This document shows positions 38,207 through 47,502 of a DNA stretch of 54,252 nt, piece after piece. Origin of the DNA: Pseudarthrobacter albicanus (GTDB taxonomy: Bacteria; Actinomycetota; Actinomycetes; Actinomycetales; Micrococcaceae). The translations under genes and the position numbers were made by a program. The notes beneath the pieces are model-generated. The model made no database searches, had not been told where the DNA came from, and saw nothing but the letters and a program-made list of their open reading frames with translations. Positions within the stretch are counted from its first letter, which is position 1. Each line of letters begins with the position of its first letter. The stretch lies in the NCBI RefSeq assembly GCF_018224015.1, contig NZ_JAGPOT010000019.1, positions 1-54,252 of the forward strand. Direction: 5' to 3'.

Positions 38207-39783
38207 CAGTTCTGCGTCCCGGCCGGCTTGCCGGCCCCGGGGATGGACTCCGCGCTGACGTTGCGCAGGGAACCGGCGGTGTGGACGGCGCGGAGCGGGG
38301 CGGCGGCCTTGTTCACGGTTTCCTGGGCTTCGGTGGGGTTGACCGAGTCGGCCACGATCCCGCCGCCGGCCTGCACGTAGGCGCGGCCTTCGCGCAGCAG
38401 CGCCGAACGGATGGCGATCGCCATGTCCATGTCGCCGGCGAAGTCGAGGTAGCCCACCACGCCGCCGTAGATGCCGCGGCGGTGGGGTTCGAGTTCGTCC
38501 AGGAGGCGCAGCGCCCGCGGCTTCGGGGCTCCCGAGAGCGTGCCGGCCGGGAAGGTGGCCTTCAGGACGTCGTAGGACATGGCATGCGGTGCGAGCCTGC
38601 CGACGACGGTCGAGACCAGGTGCATGATGTGGCTGAAACGCTCCACCTCCATGAACTGGGTGACGTCCACGGTGCCGGCCACGCAGACCTTGGACAGATC
38701 GTTGCGGGAGAGATCCACCAGCATCAGGTGCTCGGCGCGTTCCTTCTCGTCAGCCAGCAGTTCCTCGGCCAGGGCCTTGTCCGCCTCGACCGTCTTGCCG
38801 CGGGGCCGCGACCCGGCGATCGGGTGGGTGATGACCTCCTCGCCCGTCACGGTCACGAGCGCTTCCGGGGAGGAGCCGACAATCGAGTACTGCCGGCCCG
38901 CGGCGTCCTCGAGGCTGAAGATGTACATGTAGGGGCTGGGGTTCATGTTCCGGAGCACCCGGTAGACGTCCAGCGGGTCGGCGCCGCATTCCATTTCGAA
39001 GCGGCGCGAAATCACCACCTGGAAGACCTCGCCCTCAACGATCGCTTCCTTGCCGCGGTCCAGGGCGGCCAGGTAGTCCGCCTCGGCCCAGCGTTCCTGC
39101 ACGCTGGCGGCGAAATCCAGGGCGGTGGGATCCAGCACCGAGACCGGCTGCTCCACGGGGCTGCTGACCTTGGCCAGCAGCGCCTTCACCCGGGCGACGG
39201 CGTCGTGCCAGGCTTCGTCGACGCGTTCGGAGCTGTTGTCGAAGTTGATGGCGTTGGCGATCAGCAGCACGGTGCCGTCCATGTTGTCATGCACCGCCAT
39301 GTCCGTGACGAGGTTCAGCGCCAGCTCCGGCAGGTCCAGATCGTCTTCCGGCGGGGCGGTGAGCTTCTCCCAGTGCCGGACGCTTTCCCAGCCGAGGAAG
39401 CCGACAAGGCCGGAGGTGAAGGGCGGCAGTCCGTCGAAGCGGTCAGTGCGGAGGGCCTCGACGGTGTCGCGGACGGCGTCCACCGGGCTGCCGCCCAACG
39501 GCACGCCCACCGGCGGTTCGCCGAGCCAGAACGCCTCGCCGTCCTTGGTGGTCAGTGTGGCGCGGGACCGTGCGCCGATGAACGAGTAGCGGGACCAGGA
39601 TCCGCCGACGGCCGCGGATTCCATCAGGAAGGTGCCCGGCTGGCCCTGCGCCAGCTTGCGGTACAGCCCGATCGGGGTTTCGGCGTCAGCGAGCACCTTC
39701 AGCCGGACGGGGATGACACGGCTGTGGCCGGCGAGTTCACGGAACTCTTCCAGGCCCGGGCTGATGATTCCTAGGTCCTGCAT
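38206..39783 (-). CDS. trpE: Anthranilate synthase component I
   Basis: The 525-residue enzyme makes anthranilate from chorismate, using ammonia from a TrpG subunit that is not in this window. Key segments are the N-terminal Trp-binding LLES-like region (FLMESAAVGGSWSRYSFIG), SPSPYMY-like NPSPYMYIFSLED, THPIAGSRPRGKTVEADKAL and LVDLSRNDLSKVC, plus GGVVGYLDFAGD near the C-terminus. ATG 39783 is the conserved start (MQDLGIISPGLEEF); the frame opens further upstream without support. First gene of the trp unit here. Confidence 0.97.
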   Translation of the reverse strand: MQDLGIISPGLEEFRELAGHSRVIPVRLKVLADAETPIGLYRKLAQGQPGTFLMESAAVGGSWSRYSFIGARSRATLTTKDGEAFWLGEPPVGVPLGGSPVDAVRDTVEALRTDRFDGLPPFTSGLVGFLGWESVRHWEKLTAPPEDDLDLPELALNLVTDMAVHDNMDGTVLLIANAINFDNSSERVDEAWHDAVARVKALLAKVSSPVEQPVSVLDPTALDFAASVQERWAEADYLAALDRGKEAIVEGEVFQVVISRRFEMECGADPLDVYRVLRNMNPSPYMYIFSLEDAAGRQYSIVGSSPEALVTVTGEEVITHPIAGSRPRGKTVEADKALAEELLADEKERAEHLMLVDLSRNDLSKVCVAGTVDVTQFMEVERFSHIMHLVSTVVGRLAPHAMSYDVLKATFPAGTLSGAPKPRALRLLDELEPHRRGIYGGVVGYLDFAGDMDMAIAIRSALLREGRAYVQAGGGIVADSVNPTEAQETVNKAAAPLRAVHTAGSLRNVSAESIPGAGKPAGTQN

Positions 39784-39813
39784 GGCTGTGGTTTCCGCCT
39801 GTTCTTGTCTGCG

Positions 39814-39833
39814 CCCGCCAGTGTCCTGGCGGG
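39814..39833 (-). promoter_or_regulatory. Hairpin in the trpE leader
   Basis: CCCGCCAG and CTGGCGGG form a perfect 8-bp stem with a 4-base loop, about 30 bases upstream of the trpE ATG. There is no T-run and no visible Trp-rich leader peptide, so classical attenuation is not supported. It may be a remnant of hisI termination or a leader structure. Confidence 0.4.
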
Positions 39834-39913
39834 TCCGTTCGTAAAGGTTCGAGAATGCTGTGGGACTGCGCCGGCCCGTGCGTTGAGCCGGCCGGTGCGC
39901 CCGGCCGCTGCGC

Positions 39914-40318
39914 CTAGCCGGCCCCGACGACGACGTCGAGCCCGCGGCCGTCGAAGCAGGTCCGGGTTCCGGTGTGGCAGGCGGCGCCGACCTGGTCGAC
40001 GCGGACCAGCAGCGCATCGCCGTCGCAGTCCATCGCGAGCGACTTGACCCACTGCGCGTGCCCGGAGGTATCCCCCTTGCGCCAGTATTCCTGCCGGGAA
40101 CGCGAGTAGAAGGTCACGCGGCCGGTGGTCATGGTGCGGTGCAGGGCCTCGTCGTCCATCCAGCCCAGCATCAGCACGTCCCCGGTGTCGAACTGCTGGA
40201 CGATCGCGGCCACCAGGCCGGCGCCGTCACGCTTCAGGGCGTCCGCCAGCCCGGACGGCAGGGGGCTGGCCGGCGTCGGCGGGGTGGACACGGGGGCGGG
40301 GGCAGGCTGCTCAGACAT
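39914..40318 (-). CDS. hisI: Phosphoribosyl-AMP cyclohydrolase
   Basis: The 134-residue enzyme opens the adenine ring of PR-AMP in histidine synthesis. Family marks are [35 protein letters not shown], and the metal-binding [20 protein letters not shown] with its conserved cysteines. ATG 40318 (MSEQPAPAP...) is chosen because the upstream frame lacks conservation. It lies directly upstream of trpE on the same strand with a 130-bp gap. Confidence 0.95.
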   Translation of the reverse strand: MSEQPAPAPVSTPPTPASPLPSGLADALKRDGAGLVAAIVQQFDTGDVLMLGWMDDEALHRTMTTGRVTFYSRSRQEYWRKGDTSGHAQWVKSLAMDCDGDALLVRVDQVGAACHTGTRTCFDGRGLDVVVGAG

Positions 40319-40476
40319 CAGCTCAAGTCTAGTGCCTCCCGGCACCGCGGGGATCAGCCCCGGCGGCCCCGCGCTTAACCTGTGCGCGTAACCTGCGGCC
40401 GGATTGCCGCCGGGCGGCAGAAACGGCGGCGGTTCCTGTGCGCATGCAACGCCGTCTCGTGCTAGTTTCACAAGTG

Positions 40477-41121
40477 ATGCATTTCGTCGATCCGTCCCGT
40501 GAAGTCCTGGCCGAGACCCTGCTTGCAGCCGGTCCTAATTCCCTCACGCTCTGCAGCGGCTGGCGCACCCGGGATCTTGCCGCCCACTTATACCTCCGCG
40601 AGCGGAAAGCCGCCGTAGGGCTGGGGCTGCTGATCAAGCGGCTGTCCAAGGCATCAGACAAGGCCACGGCCAAGCTGGCCGCCACGCTGAAGACCCCGGA
40701 GGACTACGCCCGGCTGGTCGGCGCCTTCCGGGCAGGTCCCCCGGCGCTGTCCCCGCTGAAGATCAAGGCCCTGGACGAAAGCTCCAACCTGATCGAATAC
40801 TTCGTCCACACCGAGGACGTCCGCCGCGCCGTGGACCGGTGGGCGCCCCGTGCCCTGGATGAGGAGTACTCCGACGCCCTGTGGGACGAGCTGATCAAGC
40901 GTGCGGCCATCCTCTACCGCGGTGTCGACCTGGGGATCGTGCTGGTCCGTCCTTCCGGGCCGCGGCACGTTGCCCGCCGCGCCCCCGTCTCGGTGGCCAT
41001 CGTCGGGGAACCCGGCGAACTGCTCATGCACGCCCACGGCCGCACCCGCCATGCCCTGGTGACGTTCGAGGGCCAGCCGGACGCCGTCGCGCTTCTGCAA
41101 TCCGCCGAAGTCGGACTCTGA
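40477..41121 (+). CDS. TIGR03085-type, DinB/maleylpyruvate-isomerase-like protein
   Basis: The product is 214 residues from ATG 40477 ([16 protein letters not shown]), without an obvious ribosome binding site, so a leaderless start is possible. The N-terminal four-helix region [19 protein letters not shown] with a His is the DinB-like metal-binding motif, and [19 protein letters not shown] near residue 100 carries a second His and Asp. The family is common in actinobacteria; some members act in mycothiol-dependent reactions, but this one is uncharacterised. Convergent with hisF. Confidence 0.85.
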   Translation: MHFVDPSREVLAETLLAAGPNSLTLCSGWRTRDLAAHLYLRERKAAVGLGLLIKRLSKASDKATAKLAATLKTPEDYARLVGAFRAGPPALSPLKIKALDESSNLIEYFVHTEDVRRAVDRWAPRALDEEYSDALWDELIKRAAILYRGVDLGIVLVRPSGPRHVARRAPVSVAIVGEPGELLMHAHGRTRHALVTFEGQPDAVALLQSAEVGL

Positions 41122-41132
41122 CACCGGCCCCT

Positions 41133-41210
41133 TTAACAACCAACGCGGGGTCACTTACCGCCCATAATCCGCTTCCGGATGGGCTATAAGTGACCCCGCG
41201 TTGCTGTTAA
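41133..41210. repeat. Long palindromic intergenic repeat, copy 1
   Basis: Two complementary arms, TTAACAAC...ACGCGGGGTCACTTA...CCCAT and ATGGGC...TAAGTGACCCCGCGT...GTTAA, flank a short centre. A near-identical copy lies at 54022-54095. It sits between the convergent TIGR03085-like gene and hisF and overlaps the hisF stop codon. It can form a long hairpin on either strand, so it may act as a bidirectional terminator. Confidence 0.85.
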
Positions 41211-41983
41211 CGCACCTCGAAGCCTGCGTCGCGGATCGCGGCCTTGACCTGGGCAATCATGTCCAGCGGACCGAAGTGGAAGACGGACGCCGCCAGGACC
41301 GCGTCCGCGCCGGCGGCCACGGCGGGCGGGAAATGCCCGGGCCTGCCGGCACCGCCGGAAGCGATCAGCGGCACCTTGACCGCGGCCCGCGCCAGCCGGA
41401 TCAGTTCCAGGTCGAAGCCGTCCTTGGTGCCGTCCGCATCGATCGAGTTGAGCAGGATTTCCCCGACGCCGCGGTCGGCCGCCTCACGCGCCCAGGCGAT
41501 CGCGTCGATGCCGGTGCCCTGGCGTCCGCCGTGGGTGGTCACCTCGAAGCCGGAGGCCGTGGGCTCCGAACCGGGGCGGGTGCGCCGGGCATCCAGGGAC
41601 AGCACGAGGACCTGGGAGCCGAAATGCCGGGTGATTTCGTCAATCACGCCGGGACGGGCGACGGCGGCGGTGTTGATGGCGGCCTTGTCCGCGCCGGAGC
41701 GCAGCAGCTTGTCCACCTCGGCCACGCCGCGCACGCCGCCGCCGACGGTCAGCGGGATGAAGACTTCCTCGGCGGTGCGCCGGACGACGTCGAAGGTGGT
41801 CTCGCGGTTGCCCGAGGACGCCGTGACGTCGAGGAAGGTCAGCTCATCCGCGCCGCCGTTGTCGTAGCGGTGTGCCAGCTCCACCGGGTCTCCGGCGTCG
41901 CGCAGTCCTTCGAAGTTGATGCCCTTGACCACACGTCCGGCGTCGACGTCCAGGCACGGGATGACGCGCACGGCCACTGTCAT
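41207..41983 (-). CDS. hisF: Imidazole glycerol phosphate synthase cyclase subunit
   Basis: The 258-residue TIM-barrel protein uses ammonia from HisH to make imidazole glycerol phosphate. Visible are [17 protein letters not shown] with the catalytic Asp near residue 11, [33 protein letters not shown] with the second Asp, and IASGGAG. Its stop lies within the palindromic repeat. hisG begins a tight neighbour 50 bp downstream end to start; hisH is not here. Confidence 0.97.
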   Translation of the reverse strand: MTVAVRVIPCLDVDAGRVVKGINFEGLRDAGDPVELAHRYDNGGADELTFLDVTASSGNRETTFDVVRRTAEEVFIPLTVGGGVRGVAEVDKLLRSGADKAAINTAAVARPGVIDEITRHFGSQVLVLSLDARRTRPGSEPTASGFEVTTHGGRQGTGIDAIAWAREAADRGVGEILLNSIDADGTKDGFDLELIRLARAAVKVPLIASGGAGRPGHFPPAVAAGADAVLAASVFHFGPLDMIAQVKAAIRDAGFEVR

Positions 41984-42032
41984 GACTTCTCCTGATATTC
42001 GTTCATGGGATACCCGCTCGCCGGCGCCGGGT

Positions 42033-42893
42033 TCAGATCCGGCAGGCGTGGATGCTGCTGACCAGGATGGCGCGGGCGCCCATGTCGTACAGCGCGTCCA
42101 TGATCCGGTTGGTGTCCTTCTTGGGGACCATGGAGCGGACGGCGACCCAGTCCGAATCGCGCAGCGGCGAGATGGTGGGCGATTCCAGGCCCGGCGTCAG
42201 GGCTGCGGCCTCTTCGACGAGTTCCTTGCGGATGTCGTAGTCCATGAGCACGTACTGCCGCGCCACGAGGACGCCCTGGAGGCGGCGGATCAGCACCTCG
42301 ATCTCCTTCATGGTGCCGTTCGCGGCGCCGCCCTGGCCGGTGCGGCGGATCAGCACGGCCTCGGACTTCAGGATCGGCTCCCCGAAGATTTCCATGCCGG
42401 CGGCCTTGAGCGTGGTGCCGGTTTCGACGACGTCGGCGATCGCGTCCGCCACGCCGAGGCGCACGGAGGATTCGACGGCGCCGTCGAGCCGGACGACCTT
42501 GGCGCGGATGCCGCGCCCGGCCAGGTAGCCCCGGAGCAGCCCGTCGTAGCTGGTGGCGAGCCGCTTGCCTTCGAGCTGTTCGATCGAGGTGAAGTCGCCC
42601 ACGGGTCCGGCGAAACGGAAGGTGGAGGCCGCGAAGCCCAGGGGCAGCAGTTCCTCGGCCTCGACTTCCGCATCCAGGAGCAGGTCCCGGCCGGTGATGC
42701 CGACGTCGAGAGTGCCCCGGCCGACGTAGACGGCGATGTCCCGCGGGCGGAGGAAGAAGAACTCGATGTCGTTCTCCGGGTCCACCATGACCAGTTCACG
42801 GGTGTCGCGGCGCTGGCGGTAGCCGGCTTCGGCGAGGATGGAGGAAGCGGCTTCGGACAGGGATCCCTTGTTCGGGACGGCAACTCTCAGCAT
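42033..42893 (-). CDS. hisG: ATP phosphoribosyltransferase, long form
   Basis: The 286-residue enzyme starts histidine synthesis by joining ATP and [40 protein letters not shown] and the PRPP loop [17 protein letters not shown] are typical. The C-terminal about 80 residues are the regulatory ACT-like domain of HisG-L, which binds histidine, so no HisZ is needed. hisE lies upstream on the same strand, the order conserved in actinobacteria. Confidence 0.96.
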   Translation of the reverse strand: MLRVAVPNKGSLSEAASSILAEAGYRQRRDTRELVMVDPENDIEFFFLRPRDIAVYVGRGTLDVGITGRDLLLDAEVEAEELLPLGFAASTFRFAGPVGDFTSIEQLEGKRLATSYDGLLRGYLAGRGIRAKVVRLDGAVESSVRLGVADAIADVVETGTTLKAAGMEIFGEPILKSEAVLIRRTGQGGAANGTMKEIEVLIRRLQGVLVARQYVLMDYDIRKELVEEAAALTPGLESPTISPLRDSDWVAVRSMVPKKDTNRIMDALYDMGARAILVSSIHACRI

Positions 42894-42998
42894 TGGAAGG
42901 TCTCTCTCGGGTTAGGAAGTCTTAAGTACAGTCAAGCGGGCCACGCAACTGCACCGGCCCCGGCGGAAAAGTCCACGCGGGTTCCGGTGCGGACGCGG

Positions 42999-43262
42999 CT
43001 AGAGATGCTTGTAGACGTCTTCCAGGCTGAGTCCTTTGGCGAGCATCAGAACCTGCAGGTGATAGAGCAGCTGCGAAATTTCCTCCGCGGCGGCCTCATC
43101 GGATTCATACTCGGCAGCCATCCAGACTTCGGCTGCTTCCTCCACGACCTTCTTGCCGATGCCGTGGACCCCGGAATCCAGTTCGGCGACGGTGCGGGAG
43201 CCGTCAGGGCGTGCGGCTGCCTTTTCACTCAGTTCTGCGAACAGCGACTCGAAATTCTTCAC
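42999..43262 (-). CDS. hisE: Phosphoribosyl-ATP diphosphatase
   Basis: The 87-residue MazG-like enzyme removes pyrophosphate from PR-ATP. The start is GTG 43262 ([15 protein letters not shown]); the open frame before it is not conserved. [20 protein letters not shown] near residue 34 and [13 protein letters not shown] contain the acidic metal ligands. Adjacent to ribH and hisG as in many actinobacteria. Confidence 0.95.
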   Translation of the reverse strand: MKNFESLFAELSEKAAARPDGSRTVAELDSGVHGIGKKVVEEAAEVWMAAEYESDEAAAEEISQLLYHLQVLMLAKGLSLEDVYKHL

Positions 43263-43351
43263 GCCCTCCAGCCTACTTGTTCGGGGCAGGAGCCCGCCTG
43301 CCGGGCCCCTGCATGACGGGCGGGATGTGAGCGAAGACACACCTGCGCCGC

Positions 43352-43837
43352 TTAGCGGTACTGCTGGAGCGTCACCGCGGTGGCCAGGGCGGCGGTGACG
43401 GCCTCGTGGCCCTTGTCCTCGCTGGAGCCGGGCAGGCCGGCGCGGTCGATGCCCTGCTGTTCGGTGTCACAGGTCAGCACGCCGAAGCCGACCGGGACGC
43501 CCGTGCGGACGCTGACCTCGGTCAGGCCCAGGGTGGCCGCCTCGCAGACGTACTCGAAGTGGGGGGTCCCGCCCCGGATCACGACGCCGAGTGCCACGAC
43601 GGCGTCGAAGTGCGGTGCCAGCCGGGCCGCGGCGACGGGAAGCTCGAAGGTGCCGGGAACGCGCAGCACGGCCGGTTCGGGAATGCCGGCATCCTTTGCC
43701 GCGCGCAGGGCGCCGTCCAGCAGCCCGTCCATGATCCGGGTGTGCCAGCTGGCGGCGACGATGGCCAGTTTCAGCCGGGACGTTTGCTCCGGCTGGAAGG
43801 TGCTGAGGTCAATCTGGGGTGCGCCGTGTCCGCTCAT
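43352..43837 (-). CDS. ribH: 6,7-dimethyl-8-ribityllumazine synthase
   Basis: The 161-residue enzyme condenses the RibA product line with DHBP to lumazine and forms hollow 60-mers or pentamers. [53 protein letters not shown] and [11 protein letters not shown] are all typical. AAGGA lies upstream of the ATG. Last gene of the riboflavin operon. Confidence 0.96.
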   Translation of the reverse strand: MSGHGAPQIDLSTFQPEQTSRLKLAIVAASWHTRIMDGLLDGALRAAKDAGIPEPAVLRVPGTFELPVAAARLAPHFDAVVALGVVIRGGTPHFEYVCEAATLGLTEVSVRTGVPVGFGVLTCDTEQQGIDRAGLPGSSEDKGHEAVTAALATAVTLQQYR

Positions 43838-43915
43838 CTGAAAATCCTTGTTCTGCTAAGTCGTGGGTAAAAAGTCTTGGTCTGTGCTGCCGGGTGGAAT
43901 GTGCTGCGGGTGGGA

Positions 43916-44617
43916 TCAGTCTTGTTCGTGCTCGAAGCGGCCCCGGCCCTGGCCCGCGGACGCCGCCGGCTCGACGTCGAGGACGAGCAGGTGGTCCATC
44001 CGGTCCTTCTTGGTCTGCAGGTAGCGGAGGTTCTGTTCCCGCGAGGGGACCTCGGTGGGAACCATCTCCACCACCTTGACGCCTGCCTGGGCGAGCCGGT
44101 CCTGCTTGTCCGGGTTGTTGCTCAGGAGCCGGATCTCGTTAAGCCCCAGTTCCGCAAGGATCTGGGCCGCGGCCTTGTAGCAGCGGGCGTCGACGGGCAG
44201 GCCCAGCTGCTCGTTGGCTTCGACGGTGTCGAACCCGGCCTCCTGGAGGGCGTAGGCCTTCATCTTGTTCGCCAGGCCGATGCCCCGGCCTTCCTGGCCG
44301 CGCAGGTAGAGCAGGGTGCCGCCGAACTCGTTGATCATTTCCAGGGCGTAGGCCAGCTGCTCCCCGCAGTCGCAGCGGTAGGAGCCGAACACGTCGCCGG
44401 TGAGGCACTCGGAATGCAGCCGGACCAGGGGCGCCTGGCCATCGACCGGCGGCAGCGGCGAGCTGACCGCGAGGTGTTCGGCTCCCGTGGCCAGGTCGGT
44501 CCAGGCCTGCGCCACGAAGTCGCCGAAGGCCGTGGGCAGCTGGACGATCGGGCCCCCGCTGACCGGATGCGGCTTCCGTCCGAGGGTCATCCCGTCTCGT
44601 GTTTCAGTGGTCGTCAT
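43916..44617 (-). CDS. ribA: GTP cyclohydrolase II
   Basis: The 233-residue zinc enzyme opens GTP for riboflavin synthesis. The zinc cysteines are in LHSECLTGDVFGSYRCDCGEQL near residues 68-88, and LRGQEGRGIGLANKMKAY holds the catalytic Asp/Arg region. EIRLLSNNPDK is also conserved. GGAGGAG precedes the ATG. Here ribA and ribB are separate genes, unlike the fused form in many actinobacteria. Confidence 0.95.
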   Translation of the reverse strand: MTTTETRDGMTLGRKPHPVSGGPIVQLPTAFGDFVAQAWTDLATGAEHLAVSSPLPPVDGQAPLVRLHSECLTGDVFGSYRCDCGEQLAYALEMINEFGGTLLYLRGQEGRGIGLANKMKAYALQEAGFDTVEANEQLGLPVDARCYKAAAQILAELGLNEIRLLSNNPDKQDRLAQAGVKVVEMVPTEVPSREQNLRYLQTKKDRMDHLLVLDVEPAASAGQGRGRFEHEQD

Positions 44618-44641
44618 CGTTTCTCCTCCATCAACCGTGGT

Positions 44642-45364
44642 TCAGGCGGGACCGGCAGCGCGGCCGCCCTGCGGGGCCGCATCAAGGTAGGCCACCAGAT
44701 CCGCTATCGAGATCAGGGGGCAGCCATGCTCCTTGGCGAAGCCGCGAAGTCCGTCCAGCCGCATCATTTCTCCGTTGTCATGCACCAGCTCTGCGATCAC
44801 GCCCACGGGCTCGAGGCCGGCGAGCCGGCACAGGTCCACGGCGGCCTCGGTGTGGCCGGGACGTTCCCGCACTCCCCCCTTAACGGCGCGCAGGGGAAAA
44901 ACATGCCCGGGACGGGTCAGGGCTGCCGGCCGGCTGCCGGGATCGGCCAGGACGCGGGCCGTCAGGGCCCGGTCCGTGGCGGAGATTCCGGTGCTGACGC
45001 CCACGGCCGCGTCGCAGGACACGGTGTAGGCGGTGCCCTTGGCATCCTCGTTGATCTCGACCATCGGGGGCAGCGCCAGCGCATCCGCCCGTCCGGCGTC
45101 GAGCGGCACGCAGATGACGCCGGAGCTGTACCGCACCGTCCAGCCCATCAGGGCGGGGGTGGCGTGCTGGGCCGCGAAAATGATGTCGCCTTCGTTTTCA
45201 CGGTCCTCGTTGTCGACCACCAGGACCGGCCGGCCGGCCGCCATCGCGCGGACCGCGTCCTCAATCGGGTCAAGGCTCCCCCGGGCGTTGTCCGGCGCGG
45301 CGGGCACGGCAGCGCCGTCGACGTGGCCGACGGCGTGCCGCTGGATGTCTTTGACGTGGTTCAC
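44642..45364 (-). CDS. ribB: 3,4-dihydroxy-2-butanone 4-phosphate synthase
   Basis: The 240-residue enzyme converts ribulose 5-phosphate to DHBP. GTG 45364 overlaps the ribE stop as GTGA. The acidic loop VVDNEDRENEGDIIFAAQHA, the TRPGHVFPLRA segment and GHTEAAVDLCRLAGL with its His are present. A 20-residue extension precedes the fold. Unlike most actinobacterial RibBA it ends after the DHBP domain; ribA follows 24 bp downstream. Confidence 0.95.
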   Translation of the reverse strand: MNHVKDIQRHAVGHVDGAAVPAAPDNARGSLDPIEDAVRAMAAGRPVLVVDNEDRENEGDIIFAAQHATPALMGWTVRYSSGVICVPLDAGRADALALPPMVEINEDAKGTAYTVSCDAAVGVSTGISATDRALTARVLADPGSRPAALTRPGHVFPLRAVKGGVRERPGHTEAAVDLCRLAGLEPVGVIAELVHDNGEMMRLDGLRGFAKEHGCPLISIADLVAYLDAAPQGGRAAGPA

Positions 45365-46014
45365 AGTGCCGCCCCCTCCCGGTGTGCTGCCGCCCCGGCC
45401 GTCCGCTGTGAAAAGGCGAGGAGGCGCTCAGTGTACTTGGCGAGCACGTCAACTTCGAGGTTGACCCGGCCGCCCAGCAGTTTCGCGCCCAGGCCGGTGT
45501 CGGCGAGGGTGGTCGGGATGAGTCCGACTTCGAACCACGGTTCCGGCTCCGCAGCCGGGCTCACGGCGGTCACGGTCAGGGAGACGCCGTCGACGGCGAT
45601 GGATCCCTTTTCGGCGATGTACCGGGCCAGCCCGGCCGGGACGCCGAAACGGAGCCGGTCCCAGTTGCCGAGCGGTTCGCGCTCGAGCAGTTGGCCGACG
45701 CCGTCGACGTGGCCCTGGACGACGTGGCCGTCCAGCCGGCCGCCGGCCGGAACGCAGCGCTCCAGGTTGACGGAGTCCCCCGCGGCGAGCCCTCCGACGG
45801 TGCTGCGGTCCAGCGTCTCGCCCATGACGTCGACGCTGAAGTCCTTGCCGTCGATCTGCGTGGCCGTGAGGCAGACGCCGTTGACGGCGATCGACCCGCC
45901 GAGGGCGAGCCCTTCGGTGGTTCCGGGGGCGTGGAGCCGGACGGTGGCGCTGATGTCGCCGTTGCGTTCAACGGACAACACCTTTCCCTGCTCGGCAATA
46001 ATTCCGGTGAACAT
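45361..46014 (-). CDS. ribE: Riboflavin synthase alpha chain
   Basis: The 217-residue trimeric enzyme dismutates two lumazines to riboflavin. It consists of two similar lumazine-binding halves: MFTGIIAEQGKV with GGSIAVNGVCLTAT, and HVVQGHVDGVG with KGSIAVDGVSLTVTAV. The start overlaps the ribD stop by one base (TGATG), and the stop overlaps ribB, so three genes are translationally linked. Confidence 0.96.
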   Translation of the reverse strand: MFTGIIAEQGKVLSVERNGDISATVRLHAPGTTEGLALGGSIAVNGVCLTATQIDGKDFSVDVMGETLDRSTVGGLAAGDSVNLERCVPAGGRLDGHVVQGHVDGVGQLLEREPLGNWDRLRFGVPAGLARYIAEKGSIAVDGVSLTVTAVSPAAEPEPWFEVGLIPTTLADTGLGAKLLGGRVNLEVDVLAKYTERLLAFSQRTAGAAAHREGAAL

Positions 46015-47168
46015 CAGTTGCCTCCTGCGGCAGTCGCCACACCGGTGCGGTGCGGGGTGGAATCGGATGAGATGGCGGTAGCAGTTGCTGTGGCGGTTTC
46101 CGGGGTGGCGGGGCGCAGGTGCAGCCGCAGGTCGCGGCCGAGGACCTGGACCGCTCCGCCGGACGACGGATCCCAGTCCCAGAGCTGGGCGTCCGCCAGC
46201 GTGGTGATGCCGAGGTCCTCGAGGGCCGGGGTGCCGGCGCCCAGGAGCGTCGGCGCCAGGTAGACGATCAGTTCGTCCACGAGGCCTGCGGCGAGGAAGG
46301 CGCTCAGGATCCGGGAGCCGCCTTCCACCATGAGGTGCCGGACACCGGCGTCGAACAGCTGGTCCAGCGCCTCGCGGGGGTCCCGGGTGGGCAGGTGCAG
46401 GACGTTGCCGTCGTCGCCGTTGATGGCGGCGCCCGCGGGGATTCCGCGGTATCCCATCACGGCGCGCAGCGGCTGCTTGCCGGCCGGTTCACCGTCGGCG
46501 TTCCGCGCGGTGAGCCGCGGGTTGTCCACGAGGACGGTCTGGGTACCGACCAGGATGGCGTCGATGCGGCCGCGCAGGGCGTGGTTGTCGGCGAGGGATT
46601 CCGGGCTGGAGATCCACTGGCTCGTGCCGTCGCTGGCCGCGATGCGGCTGTCCAGGGTCTGCGCAATGTGCAGGGTGACGAAGGGCCGTCTGGCGGCGAC
46701 GGCGTCGAACCAGCGCCGGTTCAGCTCCAGCGCCCCCGCGCCGCGGAGTCCGGAACGGACGCGGACGCCCGCGGTGCGCAGCGTTGCCGCGCCGCCGGCC
46801 GCCGGATCGTGCGGGTCATCGACGGCGTAGACGACCTCGGCGATCCCGGCGTCGATGATCGCCTGGGCGCACGGGCCGGTGCGTCCGCAATGGTTGCAGG
46901 GCTCCAGGCTGACCACCATGGTGGTGCCGCGGAGATCAAGCCCGGCGGCGGCCGCCTGGTCGATGGCGTCGGCTTCCGCATGGGCGGTGCCTGCCCCCCG
47001 GTGGCAGCCGGTCACGAGGTGCGTCCCGTCGGGCGCGAGGACGACGGCGCCCACCAGCGGGTTCGCGCCCCGCGGGCCCTGGGCGGCGGCCGCCAGTGCC
47101 ACGTCCATCGCCGATATTTCGGCGGCGGTGAACCCGGAGACCGGGGCGGAGGCTTGGCCTGATGCCAC
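46014..47168 (-). CDS. ribD: Bifunctional riboflavin deaminase/reductase
   Basis: The 384-residue enzyme has an N-terminal deaminase domain with zinc ligands in TAHAEADAI near residue 63 and PCNHCGRTGPC near 95, and a C-terminal reductase (LHIAQTLDSRIAASDGTSQW, GTQTVLVDNPRLTAR, VEGGSRILSAFL) that uses NADPH. First gene of the operon and directly controlled by the FMN riboswitch. Gene order ribD-ribE-ribB-ribA-ribH covers the whole pathway to riboflavin. Confidence 0.96.
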   Translation of the reverse strand: MASGQASAPVSGFTAAEISAMDVALAAAAQGPRGANPLVGAVVLAPDGTHLVTGCHRGAGTAHAEADAIDQAAAAGLDLRGTTMVVSLEPCNHCGRTGPCAQAIIDAGIAEVVYAVDDPHDPAAGGAATLRTAGVRVRSGLRGAGALELNRRWFDAVAARRPFVTLHIAQTLDSRIAASDGTSQWISSPESLADNHALRGRIDAILVGTQTVLVDNPRLTARNADGEPAGKQPLRAVMGYRGIPAGAAINGDDGNVLHLPTRDPREALDQLFDAGVRHLMVEGGSRILSAFLAAGLVDELIVYLAPTLLGAGTPALEDLGITTLADAQLWDWDPSSGGAVQVLGRDLRLHLRPATPETATATATAISSDSTPHRTGVATAAGGN

Positions 47169-47230
47169 GATGTGTCGTTCCTTCCCTCAAAAGCCGCGAT
47201 GGCTCCGGGGGTCTACGACAGCAAAATCAT

Positions 47231-47251
47231 GCGGCGCCGGTAGGACGCCGC
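47231..47251 (-). terminator. Likely expression-platform hairpin of the FMN riboswitch
   Basis: On the minus strand GCGGCG and CGCCGC form a stem 14 bases after the aptamer, followed by ATGATTTT. It could terminate transcription when FMN is bound. The T-run is short, so translation control through the ribD start is an alternative. Confidence 0.5.
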
Positions 47252-47264
47252 AGTAACAGCTGTA

Positions 47265-47410
47265 CGTGCTTCTCTCATCCAGACTTTAACTGTCGGTACC
47301 GGAATTCCACCGGTTCAACCGTCTGCCGGCATCCTTCCCGAAGGAAAGCACCGGCTCGCGGGTCGCGGACTATGACCGCCGGTTCGGACTTTCACCGACC
47401 CCGGAGCACG
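47265..47410 (-). ncRNA. FMN riboswitch (RFN element) of the rib operon
   Basis: The minus-strand transcript contains the conserved RFN elements in order: P1 strand CGTGC, GGTGAAAGTCCGAACC, CCGCGACCC, GGATGCCGGCAGACGGTTG, the AATTCCGGTACCGACAGT segment, AAAGTCTGGATGAGAGAAG and the closing GCACG. It ends about 95 bases before ribD. FMN binding would lower expression of all five rib genes. Confidence 0.96.
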
Positions 47411-47502
47411 TATGTGTGTTGCTATTCTGACACAACTGTGGGCCGGCTCCGGCTATTCCCGCCCGCGGACATTACGCCGGACGTCACAGTCGGAGCGCAG
47501 TT

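Noticed and set aside
39784..39913. Classical trp attenuator before trpE
   Set aside because: One hairpin is present, but there is no leader peptide with adjacent Trp codons and no T-run.
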